This document shows positions 15,093 to 23,511 of a stretch of 27,503 nucleotides of DNA, one piece after another. The stretch is taken from the NCBI GenBank assembly GCA_910587205.1, contig CAJULZ010000021.1, forward strand, positions 1 to 27,503, in the 5' to 3' direction. The first letter of the stretch is position 1. Each line of letters opens with the position of its first letter. The position numbers and the translations under genes are program-made. Source of the DNA: an uncultured Oscillospiraceae bacterium. Its GTDB lineage: Bacteria > Bacillota > Clostridia > Oscillospirales > Oscillospiraceae. Below the pieces are notes generated by a model. The model searched no databases. It had not been told where the DNA came from and worked only from the letters and a program-made list of their open reading frames with translations.

Positions 15093-16328
15093 ATGGAAGA
15101 AGTCAAAAAGGTGCGCAGGCCGCCCGATCCCAACTCGGCCAAGTACAAGCTGGGCCAGATCGCGGCCAAGGCGTACAGCGACGTGGCGGAGGCCAAGGCC
15201 CGGGGGGAGAAGATAGGCTGGATCTCCAGCAATTTCCCCGTGGAGATCCCGGAAACCCTAGGCATCCCGGTGTGCTACCCGGAGAATCAGGCGGCGGGCA
15301 TTGCCGCCCGCGGGGGCGGCGCGAGGCTGTGCCAGGAGGCGGAGGACGCGGGCTATTCCAACGACATCTGCGCCTACGCCCGGATCAGCCTGGCCTACGC
15401 CAAGAGCGGCAGTGCCCCAGAGCAGGATATGCCCCTGCCGGACTTCGTGCTTTGTTGCAATAACATCTGCAACTGCATGATCAAGTGGTATGAAAATCTG
15501 GCCAAGGAGCTGGACATTCCCATGATCATGCTGGATATCCCCTTCAACCCGGACGATGAGGTGTCCGACGCGGAAGTGGCCTATGTGAAGGGCCAGTTCC
15601 TGGAGGCCATCCGCCAGCTGGAGGGCATCACCGGAAAGAAGTGGAGCGAGGAGAAATTCCAGGAGGTCATGGCCAACTCCTGCCGCACCAGCCGGGCGTG
15701 GCTGGCGGCCACCTCCATGGCCCGGCACACCCCCAGCCCCTTCAACGGCTTCGACCTGCTGAACCATATGGCCGTCATGGTCACCGCCCGGGGCAAGAAG
15801 GAGGCCGCCGAGGCCATGGAAACCCTGCTGAAGGAGTACCAGGACAACCACGAGAAGGGCGAGTCCACCTTCCGGGCCGAGGAGAAGCACCGCATCATGT
15901 TTGAGGGCATCGCCTGCTGGCCCTGGCTGCGGGCCACCTCCACCGGGCTGAAAAGCCGAGGCATCAACATGGTGACCACCATCTACGCCGACGCCTTCGG
16001 TTTTGACTACGACAGCTTCGACAGTATGATCCGGGCCTACTGCAAGGTGCCAAACGCCATCAACCTGGAGACCTCCCGGGACAAGCGGGTGAAGCTGTGC
16101 AAGGACAATCACGTGGAGGGCCTGCTGGTACATACCAACCGCTCCTGCAAGCTGTGGAGCGGCTTTATGGCGGAGATGAGCCGCCAGATCGGGGAGGCCT
16201 GCGACATCCCGGTGGCGTCCTTCGACGGCGACCAGGCCGACCCGCGGAACTTCTCCGAGGCCCAATATGACACCCGCGTCCAGGGCCTCACGGAGATCAT
16301 GGAGAGCAGAAAGGAGGGGGCGAAATGA
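15093..16328 (+). CDS. (R)-2-hydroxyacyl-CoA dehydratase, alpha subunit
   Basis: A 411-residue HgdB/FldB/HadB-family subunit, closer in length to FldB/HadB than to the longer HgdA. Candidate [4Fe-4S] ligands are Cys93 (NDICAYARIS), Cys126 (CNNICNCM) and Cys352 (TNRSCKLW). Their spacing closely follows the three cysteines reported for HadB. With the beta subunit it removes water from a 2-hydroxyacyl-CoA through a ketyl radical, giving the (E)-2-enoyl-CoA; the enzyme is oxygen-sensitive and cytosolic. A GAGGAGG site precedes the ATG. It overlaps the beta subunit by an ATGA, so the two are translated in step. Family members cannot be told apart by substrate (lactate, phenyllactate, hydroxyisocaproate, hydroxyglutarate) from this alone. 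Confidence 0.93.
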   Translation: MEEVKKVRRPPDPNSAKYKLGQIAAKAYSDVAEAKARGEKIGWISSNFPVEIPETLGIPVCYPENQAAGIAARGGGARLCQEAEDAGYSNDICAYARISLAYAKSGSAPEQDMPLPDFVLCCNNICNCMIKWYENLAKELDIPMIMLDIPFNPDDEVSDAEVAYVKGQFLEAIRQLEGITGKKWSEEKFQEVMANSCRTSRAWLAATSMARHTPSPFNGFDLLNHMAVMVTARGKKEAAEAMETLLKEYQDNHEKGESTFRAEEKHRIMFEGIACWPWLRATSTGLKSRGINMVTTIYADAFGFDYDSFDSMIRAYCKVPNAINLETSRDKRVKLCKDNHVEGLLVHTNRSCKLWSGFMAEMSRQIGEACDIPVASFDGDQADPRNFSEAQYDTRVQGLTEIMESRKEGAK

Positions 16329-17443
16329 GCGTGCAGATTGTGCTGGAAAAGTTCCGCGCCATGGCCGCCAACCCCAAGGGCCAGCTGGATACATACTTCG
16401 CCAACGGCGAAAAGGTGGTTTTGGTGGCCCCGGTCTATACCCCGGAGGAGATTATCCACTCCATGGGCCTCGTCCCCATGGGGGCCTGGGGGGCGGACAT
16501 GGCCCTGAACCGCGCCAAGGAGTATTTCCCCGCCTTCATCTGCTCCATCATGCAGTCCGTGCTGGAGCTGGGCATGAAGGGGGCCTACGATGGCGCGTCC
16601 GCCATCGTGATCCCCTCTCTGTGCGACTCGCTGAAGTGCCTGGGGCAGAATTGGAAGTACGCGGTGCCCTCCATCCCGTTTATCCCCATGACGTACCCCC
16701 AGAACCGCCGGGGAGACGTGGGAAAAGCCTTCACTAAGGCTGGGTACGAGCGGGTGATTGCCGACCTGGAGCAAGCCACCGGCACCAAATTCTCAGAGGA
16801 AAAGCTGGCCGCGTCCATTGCGGTTTACAACGAGCACAACGCCGTCATGCGGCAGTTGGACGAGGCCCTGGCCACCCACCCGGAGATCACCGCCGCCCAG
16901 CGGTGCGATATCTACAAGAGCGCATGGTTTATGCGCAAAGAGGAGCACACCGCCCTGGTGCGGGCGCTGCTGGCCGAGCTGGACGCGGCAGGCGGCGGCC
17001 CGGAAAAGATAAAGGTGCTGGTGTCCGGGGTGCTGTTCGACAGCCCCGCCTTGCTGGCCATTCTGGACGAACTGGGCTTCCAGGTGGCGGCGGACGACGT
17101 GGCGGCGGAGAGCCGCCAGTACCGCACCGACACCGATCCCAACCTGCCTCCGCTGGAGGGGCTAAGCGAGAAATTCTCCCGCATGGACCACTGCTCCGTG
17201 CTGTACGACGTGGACAAAAAGCGGGTGGATTTAATTGTAGAAACTGCCAGGAGCAGGGATGCGAAAGGGGTGGTTGTGGCGCTGGCCAAGTTCTGCGACC
17301 CGGAGGAGTTCGACTATCCGCTGATCAGGAAAGCCTGTGAGCAGGCCGGACTGCCGGTGGTGCTCATTGAGACCGACCGGCAGACGGTGAACTATGAGCA
17401 GGCCAAAACTCAGCTGGAGGCGTTCCGGGATATCCTCGCGTGA
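16325..17443 (+). CDS. (R)-2-hydroxyacyl-CoA dehydratase, beta subunit
   Basis: A 372-residue partner of the alpha subunit and of the same family (FldC/HadC/HgdB-like). Candidate cluster ligands are Cys73 (AFICSIMQS), Cys100 or Cys105 (IPSLCDSLKC) and Cys324 (AKFCDPEEFDYP). In this family the two subunits each carry a [4Fe-4S] cluster and the alpha cluster binds the substrate. The start overlaps the alpha stop by four bases, with a ribosome-binding site (AAGGAGG) in the alpha coding end. It is 34 bases from the following membrane hydrolase. The assignment to the complex is firm; the substrate is open. Confidence 0.93.
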   Translation: MSVQIVLEKFRAMAANPKGQLDTYFANGEKVVLVAPVYTPEEIIHSMGLVPMGAWGADMALNRAKEYFPAFICSIMQSVLELGMKGAYDGASAIVIPSLCDSLKCLGQNWKYAVPSIPFIPMTYPQNRRGDVGKAFTKAGYERVIADLEQATGTKFSEEKLAASIAVYNEHNAVMRQLDEALATHPEITAAQRCDIYKSAWFMRKEEHTALVRALLAELDAAGGGPEKIKVLVSGVLFDSPALLAILDELGFQVAADDVAAESRQYRTDTDPNLPPLEGLSEKFSRMDHCSVLYDVDKKRVDLIVETARSRDAKGVVVALAKFCDPEEFDYPLIRKACEQAGLPVVLIETDRQTVNYEQAKTQLEAFRDILA

Positions 17444-17477
17444 CCATACGAAAAGACGTTAAGAGAGGAAGATTTTT

Positions 17478-19295
17478 GTGGCAAACAATGTAAAGGCAGC
17501 TTCCGAGACAAAGAAATCCGTCCGTTTCTTCTGCATTACCCTGGCGATCCTGCTGGTGTCCAGCATTTTCATCTGGGGCTTCCAGACCAGTTGGGGCGAT
17601 ATCACCATTGAGCGGGTGACGCTCACCGGCGATAACGGCTGCACCATCAGCACGCTGGTCTATCTGCCCAAGAACGCAACGAATGAGAACCCTGCGCCCT
17701 GCGTGCTGATCATGCATGGCCGCTCCAACCAGGGCCACAGTAATGACACTTGGTCCATGGAACTGGCCCGCCGGGGCTATGTGGTGCTCTCCCCCGATCT
17801 GTCCGGCGGCGGAGAGTCCGATGTCACTGACCGCGATCAGCAGGCCATTATTGTAACCAAGTACGCCGACACCCTCCCCTTTGTCCAGCAGGGCGCCCTG
17901 AACCTGGTGGGATATTCGGCGGGCACCGGCACTTGCCTGAGTGTATACCGGGCCATGCCTGACAAGATCAACAGTATGTGCCAGGTGTTTGGCCCCTTCC
18001 TTCAGTTTGTGGCCGGCGGTTTTGAAGACGTGGATACCAACTACTGCCTCATCAAATCCACCGCTGATCAGTATGACTGGGATTTCCTGGGCGATCCTGC
18101 CGCCTGCCTTGCCTGGGTGGAGGAACAAGCCGGGATCGGAACCATCCAGCCGAACCAGGACTATGACCGCAACGGCCATGTGTTCCGCTATTCCCAGATC
18201 GACGGCACCCTCCACCAGACCGGCAATATCAGTGGCGAAACCATTGAGGAAATCGTGAAATATGTCACCAGCGTGGCTCCTGCTCCCGTTTCCATGGCCA
18301 GCAATGATCTGGTGTGGTTTCCCCAGCAGCTGTTTTCCGGCGTAGCCTGCGTCACCATGATGTTCGCCCTGGCCGCCCTGGTCAACCTGCTGATGCAGAC
18401 CCGCTTTTTCGGCTCTATCGCCAACCCCGTACCCGTAAAGGAGCCGCGCCACGGCGCCAAGGCATGGGTGCTGGATATCCTGTTTGCCACCGTCATTCCC
18501 GCCCTAATCTTTGTCCATGTCTCTGCCTATGTGATGAAGTGGACGGGCGCGGGCACCTTCTGGTCTAAATTCCTGACCTCCAACAATCTTAACGGCATTA
18601 TGGGCTGGCTGCTCGTAATAGCTGCCATCGGTGTTGTCCGCATGGTCATCGCCGCCAACGGCCGCAAAAAGGCGGGCGTAGCCTCCAGCATGGGCACCTT
18701 TGCCCTGGGCGCGGACGGCGACAGCTCCATCGACTGGCGCAAGCCCGGCAAGTCCCTGCTGATGGGCCTGATCGCCATCGTGTTCTTCGGTACCTGGATG
18801 GGTTTGCTGGAGGGTTTCTTGGGTATCGACTACCAGGTGTGGAACCTGTCCACCTATGTGGAGCTGGTTCCCGACCGCATCGTCCGGGCCATCCCCTACG
18901 TCCTCATCATCTTCTCCGTCATGTTCATCGGCAACATGAACCAGCGCATCCTGCCCTCCACCGGCAATGAGCGCCGTGATTTGTGGATTGCCGTGGCAGT
19001 CAATACGGTGCTGACCGCCTCCGCCCTGTTTGTGGTGCTGCTCATCCAATACGGCGGCTCCATGATCATCGGCACCGGTCAAACCATCATCCCGCAGATT
19101 GATATCTGGGGCACCGGCGTGAACAAGAGCTGCGGCGCGCTGGACTTTGCCTTCGGTTACTGCTATATGATGGGCGGCACCACCGGCGTGGTGACCTACC
19201 TGTACCGCAAGTACGGCAACATCTGGTGCGGCGTGCTTCCCTGCGCCATCTTCGCGGGCTGCTTTACCCTGGCCAGCATGACCTTGGTGGCATAA
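17478..19295 (+). CDS. Membrane-anchored alpha/beta hydrolase fused to multi-span domain
   Basis: A 605-residue protein. One N-terminal span (16-36) is followed by an alpha/beta hydrolase domain (about 45-265) with LIMHGRSN, the nucleophile elbow GYSAG (Ser147) and a likely catalytic His246 (DGTLHQTG), resembling dienelactone-hydrolase-like enzymes. About eight spans follow (approximately 285-307, 330-352, 373-393, 427-448, 469-487, 502-524, 553-572 and 583-603). The topology would place the hydrolase outside the membrane. The start is GTG 17478 behind GAGGAAG. It sits within the dehydratase operon between the beta subunit and the CoA-transferase, so it may release the hydroxy or acyl acid from an ester outside the cell or act in transport. 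Both roles are inference, and the C-terminal domain is unidentified. Confidence 0.8.
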   Translation: MANNVKAASETKKSVRFFCITLAILLVSSIFIWGFQTSWGDITIERVTLTGDNGCTISTLVYLPKNATNENPAPCVLIMHGRSNQGHSNDTWSMELARRGYVVLSPDLSGGGESDVTDRDQQAIIVTKYADTLPFVQQGALNLVGYSAGTGTCLSVYRAMPDKINSMCQVFGPFLQFVAGGFEDVDTNYCLIKSTADQYDWDFLGDPAACLAWVEEQAGIGTIQPNQDYDRNGHVFRYSQIDGTLHQTGNISGETIEEIVKYVTSVAPAPVSMASNDLVWFPQQLFSGVACVTMMFALAALVNLLMQTRFFGSIANPVPVKEPRHGAKAWVLDILFATVIPALIFVHVSAYVMKWTGAGTFWSKFLTSNNLNGIMGWLLVIAAIGVVRMVIAANGRKKAGVASSMGTFALGADGDSSIDWRKPGKSLLMGLIAIVFFGTWMGLLEGFLGIDYQVWNLSTYVELVPDRIVRAIPYVLIIFSVMFIGNMNQRILPSTGNERRDLWIAVAVNTVLTASALFVVLLIQYGGSMIIGTGQTIIPQIDIWGTGVNKSCGALDFAFGYCYMMGGTTGVVTYLYRKYGNIWCGVLPCAIFAGCFTLASMTLVA

Positions 19296-19303
19296 TTCGA
19301 CAA

Positions 19304-19327
19304 GGGGCCGGCCACCCGACCGGCCCC
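19304..19327. repeat. Intra-operon GC hairpin
   Basis: GGGGCCGG (19304-19311) and CCGGCCCC (19320-19327) enclose an 8-base loop between the membrane hydrolase and the CoA-transferase. There is no T-run, so it more likely affects transcript processing or stability than termination. Confidence 0.4.
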
Positions 19328-19368
19328 GCGGCTACATACATGGAACAACGACCAAAGGAGAGATCAAT

Positions 19369-20610
19369 ATGGAACAGTTCACCCGCCCCCTCGCGGGCGT
19401 CAAAGTAGTGGAGCTCGCCACCTTCATCGCCGCGCCGTCCTGCGGCCGCTATCTGGCCGACCTGGGCGCGGAGGTCATCAAGGTGGAGGCCCCCAACGGC
19501 GACCCCTACCGCAACGCCGCCATCAATGAGGGCCGTCCCACCGGCGACCTGGAAAACACCAGTTTCGACCTGGACAACGCCAACAAGCGGGACGTCTGCC
19601 TGAACACCAAAAGCCCCGAGGGGCGGGAGGCGCTGGAAAAGCTCATCGCCCGGGCGGACATATTCCTCACCAACGTGCGTTACAAGTCTCTCATCAAGTC
19701 CGGCCTGGATTGGGAGACGCTGAAAGCCAAGTACCCCAAGCTGGTGATGGGCTACGTCACCGGTTACGGCGAGAAGGGCCCGGACAAAGACCTGCCGGGG
19801 TTTGACTTCACCGCCTACTTCGCTCGGGGCGGCATCCTGGGCACCCTGTTCGACAAGGACTCCTCCCCCATGCTCACCATGCCGGGGTTCGGCGACCACC
19901 CGGTGGGGATGTACTTAGCCTCCGGCCTGCTGGCGGCCCTGTACCGGGCGGAAAAGACGGGCAAGGGCGACATGGTGACGGTGAGCCTGTTCCACTCCGC
20001 CATCTGGGCGGTGTCCACCATGCTGCAAAGCGCGCAGTACGGCCAGCCCGCCGCCCGTTACCCCATGTCCCGGAAGGACATCGCCAACCCGTTCACCGTG
20101 GCCCACAAGACCAGCGACGGGCGGTGGATCCAGTTTGCGGCCCCGGCCTACGACGCGCTGTATGACCGCTTCGTGAAGGCCCTGGGCCGGGAGGATCTGG
20201 CGGGCGACCCCCGGTTCTTCCCCCAGGCCAACCTCCAGGCCAACCTCCATGAGTTCTACGGCCTCCTGGTGTCCGAGGTGGCAAAAAAGCCCCTGGCGGA
20301 GTGGTGTGCGGCTTTTAAGGCGGCGGACATTCCCTACGCCGTGGCCCAGACCTGGGACGAGCTGCTGGAGGACGAGCAGGCGTGGGCGGCGGACTGCTTC
20401 TACAAGATGAAATACGACAACGGGAACCAGCGCACCCTGGTGCGTCCCCCGGTGCTGTTCTCGGATACGCCCCTGCCGGAGTACAAACGGGGTCCCTACC
20501 AGGGGGAGCAGACCGAATCCGTCCTGGCGGAGCTGGGCTACAGCGGGGAACAGATCCAGGCGATGCTGGCGGCGGGCGCGGCCTGCCATCCTGAGCCCCG
20601 GGCAAATTGA
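19369..20610 (+). CDS. Family III (CaiB/BaiF-type) CoA-transferase
   Basis: A 413-residue cytosolic enzyme with the family N-terminus (LAGVKVVELATFIAAPSCGR, then LADLGAEVIKVE) and the candidate catalytic Asp146 in LPGFDFTAYFARGG. Family III enzymes move CoA between acyl-CoA and a free acid through a glutamyl/aspartyl-CoA route. FldA and HadA of this family charge the 2-hydroxy acid with CoA from the pathway's own enoyl- or acyl-CoA. AAAGGAG precedes the ATG. Its place directly beside the dehydratase genes supports the same role: making the 2-hydroxyacyl-CoA that the dehydratase uses. Exact substrates are inferred only. Confidence 0.9.
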   Translation: MEQFTRPLAGVKVVELATFIAAPSCGRYLADLGAEVIKVEAPNGDPYRNAAINEGRPTGDLENTSFDLDNANKRDVCLNTKSPEGREALEKLIARADIFLTNVRYKSLIKSGLDWETLKAKYPKLVMGYVTGYGEKGPDKDLPGFDFTAYFARGGILGTLFDKDSSPMLTMPGFGDHPVGMYLASGLLAALYRAEKTGKGDMVTVSLFHSAIWAVSTMLQSAQYGQPAARYPMSRKDIANPFTVAHKTSDGRWIQFAAPAYDALYDRFVKALGREDLAGDPRFFPQANLQANLHEFYGLLVSEVAKKPLAEWCAAFKAADIPYAVAQTWDELLEDEQAWAADCFYKMKYDNGNQRTLVRPPVLFSDTPLPEYKRGPYQGEQTESVLAELGYSGEQIQAMLAAGAACHPEPRAN

Positions 20611-20628
20611 GAAAGGGAGGAACGCATC

Positions 20629-21768
20629 ATGGGATATATGATTTCCGAGGATTGCAAAGAGCTGCTGAAGGACGTGAAGGACTTCGCGGTGAAGCAGATC
20701 AAGGAGCAGGTGAAGCAGTACGATATCTCCGGCGAGTGGCCCCGTGAGATCTACGACCAGGCCATCGAGATGCAGCTCCACATGATGGACGTGCCCGAGG
20801 AGTACGGCGGACTGGGGCTGGATCACATCGACCAGGCCGCCATCGTGGAACAGATCGCCTGGGCGGACGCCGGGGTGGCGGTGACGCTGAACGGCAACGG
20901 CCTGGCCCTCAAGCCGGTGCTGATTGCGGGCAGCGAGGAGCAGAAGCGCAAGTGCTGCGACATCATAGTCAACGGCGGCTGGGGAGCCTTCGCCCTCACC
21001 GAGCCGGACGCGGGCTGCGACGCCGGAAACGGCAAGACCACCGCCATCCGGGAGGGGGACAGCTACGTCCTCAACGGCCGCAAGTGCTTCATCACCAACG
21101 CCAGTGTGGCCGACTTTTTTGTGGTCACCGCCATGACGGACAAGAGCCAGGGCACCCACGGTATGTCCGCTTTCCTGATCTACAAGGGAACCCCCGGTCT
21201 CAGCGTGGGGAACCACGAAAACAAGATGGGCGTGCGCTGCTCCACCACCAGCGATCTGGTGCTGGACAATGTGCGCATTCCCGTGGAAAACCGCCTGGGC
21301 GAGGAGGGTACCGGCTTTGCCACCGCCATGAAAACCCTGGATCTGGCCCGCACCTGGTGCGCGGTGATCGCCGTGGGGCTGGCCCAGCGGTGCATCGACG
21401 AGGCGGTGGCCTACGCCAAGCAGCGCGTCCAGTTCGGCAAGCCCATCTGCCGCAACCAGGCCATCGAGTTCAAGATCGCCGACATGGAGATCCGCACCGA
21501 GGCCTCCCGGCAGCTTGTCGCCCACGCGATCCGCTTAGCCGACGCCCACCTGCCCTTCGGCAGGGAGTCCGCCGCGGCCAAGTGCTTCGCCGGGGACAGC
21601 GTGATGCAGACCGCCACCGACGCGGTGCAGATCCTGGGCGGCTATGGCTACAGCCGGGAGTACCCGGTGGAAAAGCTGCTGCGGGACGCGAAGATCTTCC
21701 AGATCTTCGAGGGCACCAACGAAATCCAGCGCATGGTGGTGGGCCGCGCCGCCATCAACCGCCATTGA
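20629..21768 (+). CDS. Acyl-CoA dehydrogenase 1 (enoyl-CoA reductase direction likely)
   Basis: A 379-residue flavoprotein with the three acyl-CoA dehydrogenase domains. It has FALTEPDAGCD (middle beta domain), the FAD and subunit-contact stretch RVQFGKPI, the ILGGYGYSREYP motif and catalytic Glu361 in IFEGTNEIQR. In anaerobes such enzymes, paired with Etf, reduce enoyl-CoA to acyl-CoA. AAAGGAGG lies before the ATG, 18 bases after the CoA-transferase stop. EtfB1 and EtfA1 follow at once, 12 bases downstream. A second acyl-CoA dehydrogenase (24979) with its own Etf shows only moderate similarity, so the two may serve different chain or ring substrates or different directions. Confidence 0.93.
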   Translation: MGYMISEDCKELLKDVKDFAVKQIKEQVKQYDISGEWPREIYDQAIEMQLHMMDVPEEYGGLGLDHIDQAAIVEQIAWADAGVAVTLNGNGLALKPVLIAGSEEQKRKCCDIIVNGGWGAFALTEPDAGCDAGNGKTTAIREGDSYVLNGRKCFITNASVADFFVVTAMTDKSQGTHGMSAFLIYKGTPGLSVGNHENKMGVRCSTTSDLVLDNVRIPVENRLGEEGTGFATAMKTLDLARTWCAVIAVGLAQRCIDEAVAYAKQRVQFGKPICRNQAIEFKIADMEIRTEASRQLVAHAIRLADAHLPFGRESAAAKCFAGDSVMQTATDAVQILGGYGYSREYPVEKLLRDAKIFQIFEGTNEIQRMVVGRAAINRH

Positions 21769-21780
21769 GGAGGGGACAGC

Positions 21781-22548
21781 ATGAACATTTTAGTGTGTGT
21801 GAAGCAGGTGCCGGACGACTATGCCGAGATCCGGCTGGGCGGGGACGGCAAGCCCGCCACCGCCGGGGCAGGAACCGTCAACAACGCCTTTGACACCTAT
21901 GCCCTGGAGCTGGCCGTCCGCTTTTGCGAGGCCCACGGCGGCAGCGTCACCGCCGTCACCATCGGCCCGGAGGGGGCCCAAAGCGGGCTGAAGAACCTGC
22001 TGGCGGTGGGGGCTGGCAAGGCGTACCTGTGCGCGGCCTCCGGGGAGGCCGACGAGGGCGGCACCGCCGCCCTGCTGGCCCGGGCGGTGGAGCTGTGCCA
22101 GGAGCGGGAGGGCGCAGCCTACGACCTGATCCTGTGCGGCAAGGAGTCCACCGATGAGATCAGCGGCCAGGTGGGGGCGCGGCTGGCGGAACGCTTGGGC
22201 GCGGCCTTCGTGTCCGGCGTGGTGGAGGCGGAGCCCTCCGGGGACGGCCTGAAGGCCCGTCAGGAGACGGAGGAGGGCGGCGTGGTCTATGAGATGTCCC
22301 TCCCGGCGGTGCTTACCATTGCCAAGCCCGCCTACGACCCCCGCTATCCCAACATCAAGACCAAAATGGCGGCGCGCAAGGCCGTGATCCCTGTGCTCGA
22401 GCTGGGAGCGGCGGAGCCCGCCCTGGTGTCCTGCCTGGGCTACAGCGAGCCCCCCAAGCGTGAGGCGGGTGTGGTGATTCAGGAAAAAGAGGCGGCGGAG
22501 GCCGTGAAAAAGGCCGTGGTCATGCTGGCGGAAGCAAACGTACTGTGA
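21781..22548 (+). CDS. Electron transfer flavoprotein beta subunit 1
   Basis: A 255-residue EtfB with the family start NILVCVKQVPD. The nucleotide-binding region reads CGKESTDEISGQVGARLAERLG. That loop lacks the DGDTAQVGP pattern seen in the second EtfB (26136), so the two Etfs probably differ in cofactor handling, perhaps non-bifurcating against bifurcating. GAGGAGGGG precedes the ATG. The order EtfB, EtfA, FAD-dehydrogenase is that of the lactate dehydrogenase/Etf complex lctBCD in Acetobacterium woodii, while the acyl-CoA dehydrogenase upstream is the alternative partner. Confidence 0.92.
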   Translation: MNILVCVKQVPDDYAEIRLGGDGKPATAGAGTVNNAFDTYALELAVRFCEAHGGSVTAVTIGPEGAQSGLKNLLAVGAGKAYLCAASGEADEGGTAALLARAVELCQEREGAAYDLILCGKESTDEISGQVGARLAERLGAAFVSGVVEAEPSGDGLKARQETEEGGVVYEMSLPAVLTIAKPAYDPRYPNIKTKMAARKAVIPVLELGAAEPALVSCLGYSEPPKREAGVVIQEKEAAEAVKKAVVMLAEANVL

Positions 22549-22561
22549 GGAGGCGGGAAGG

Positions 22562-23497
22562 ATGAAAAGTTTAGTCTACATCGAGCGGAAGGACGGCAGG
22601 CCCGTCAACGGCAGTCTGGAGGCCCTGGCCGCCGCCAAGGCGCTGGGCGAGGCGTGCGGGGTGGTCATCGGGGCGGAAGCGGGGGCGGAAATTGCCCCCT
22701 ATGCGCCTGTGATTGCCATCGACGCCGCCCCCGCCTGTGACGATGAAGTGGTGGCCCTGCTGGAAGCCCTGATCCGGGAGAAGACGCCCGACGCGGTGCT
22801 GTTCAGCGCAACCCAGGCGGGCAAGGACTACGCCCCCCGGCTGGCCCAGCGGCTGGGCGGCGGCTGTGTCACCGACGCCATGACCCTGTCCGCGGAGGGG
22901 AACGCCCTGCTGGCCACCCGGCCCGCCTACGGCGGCACGGTGTACGAGCAGATGAAGGTTATCGGCCCGGTGAAATTTGCCACGGTGCGATCCGGCTGCT
23001 TTGTGCGGCCCGAGGCGGGGGAACCCAACCCCGTTGAGACGGTGCCCCTGTCCGCCCCCGGCGGGGCGGTGAAGGCCAAGGTGGTGGAAACCGTCACCGA
23101 GATCACAGAGGCCATTGATCTGGAGGGGGCCGAGGTCATCGTGGCCGGCGGCTTGGGCATGGGCAGCGCTGAGGGCTTCCATCTGGTGGAGGAGATGGCC
23201 GCCCTGCTGGGCGGTGTGGTGGGGGCCTCCCGCCCCGCCATCGAGGGGGGCTGGGTGTCCCGGGCCCACCAGATCGGCCAGTCCGGCAAGACGGTGGCCC
23301 CCAGGCTGTATATCGCCTGCGGGATCTCTGGGGCCATGCAGCACATATCCGGGGCCATGGGCTCCAAGTACATCGTGGCTGTCAACAAGGACCCGGACGC
23401 CTCCATCTTCAAGGTGGCGGATGTGGGCATTGTGGGGGATGCCCTCACCATCCTGCCGCTGATGATGGACGAGATCCGTGCCCGCAAGGGGCTGTGA
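22562..23497 (+). CDS. Electron transfer flavoprotein alpha subunit 1
   Basis: A 311-residue EtfA. The C-terminal FAD domain is intact: SRPAIEGGW, GQSGKTVAPRLYIACGISGA, then NKDPDASIF and the final VGIVGD. No N-terminal ferredoxin domain is present, unlike CarE of the caffeyl-CoA reductase. GGAGG lies before the ATG, 13 bases after EtfB1. Its end abuts the FAD-linked dehydrogenase, whose ribosome-binding site overlaps the EtfA1 stop, indicating a tight three-gene unit. Confidence 0.93.
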   Translation: MKSLVYIERKDGRPVNGSLEALAAAKALGEACGVVIGAEAGAEIAPYAPVIAIDAAPACDDEVVALLEALIREKTPDAVLFSATQAGKDYAPRLAQRLGGGCVTDAMTLSAEGNALLATRPAYGGTVYEQMKVIGPVKFATVRSGCFVRPEAGEPNPVETVPLSAPGGAVKAKVVETVTEITEAIDLEGAEVIVAGGLGMGSAEGFHLVEEMAALLGGVVGASRPAIEGGWVSRAHQIGQSGKTVAPRLYIACGISGAMQHISGAMGSKYIVAVNKDPDASIFKVADVGIVGDALTILPLMMDEIRARKGL

Positions 23498-23511
23498 GGA
23501 GGGAAGCGGCA

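Noticed and set aside
19915..21525. Minus-strand open frame of over 500 codons opposite CoA-transferase and acyl-CoA dehydrogenase
   Set aside because: Same GC-driven shadow pattern, with no ribosome-binding site and no recognisable motif.
23494..23511. GTG start for the FAD-linked dehydrogenase
   Set aside because: The ribosome-binding site GGAGGG lies after this codon; TTG 23512 has correct spacing.
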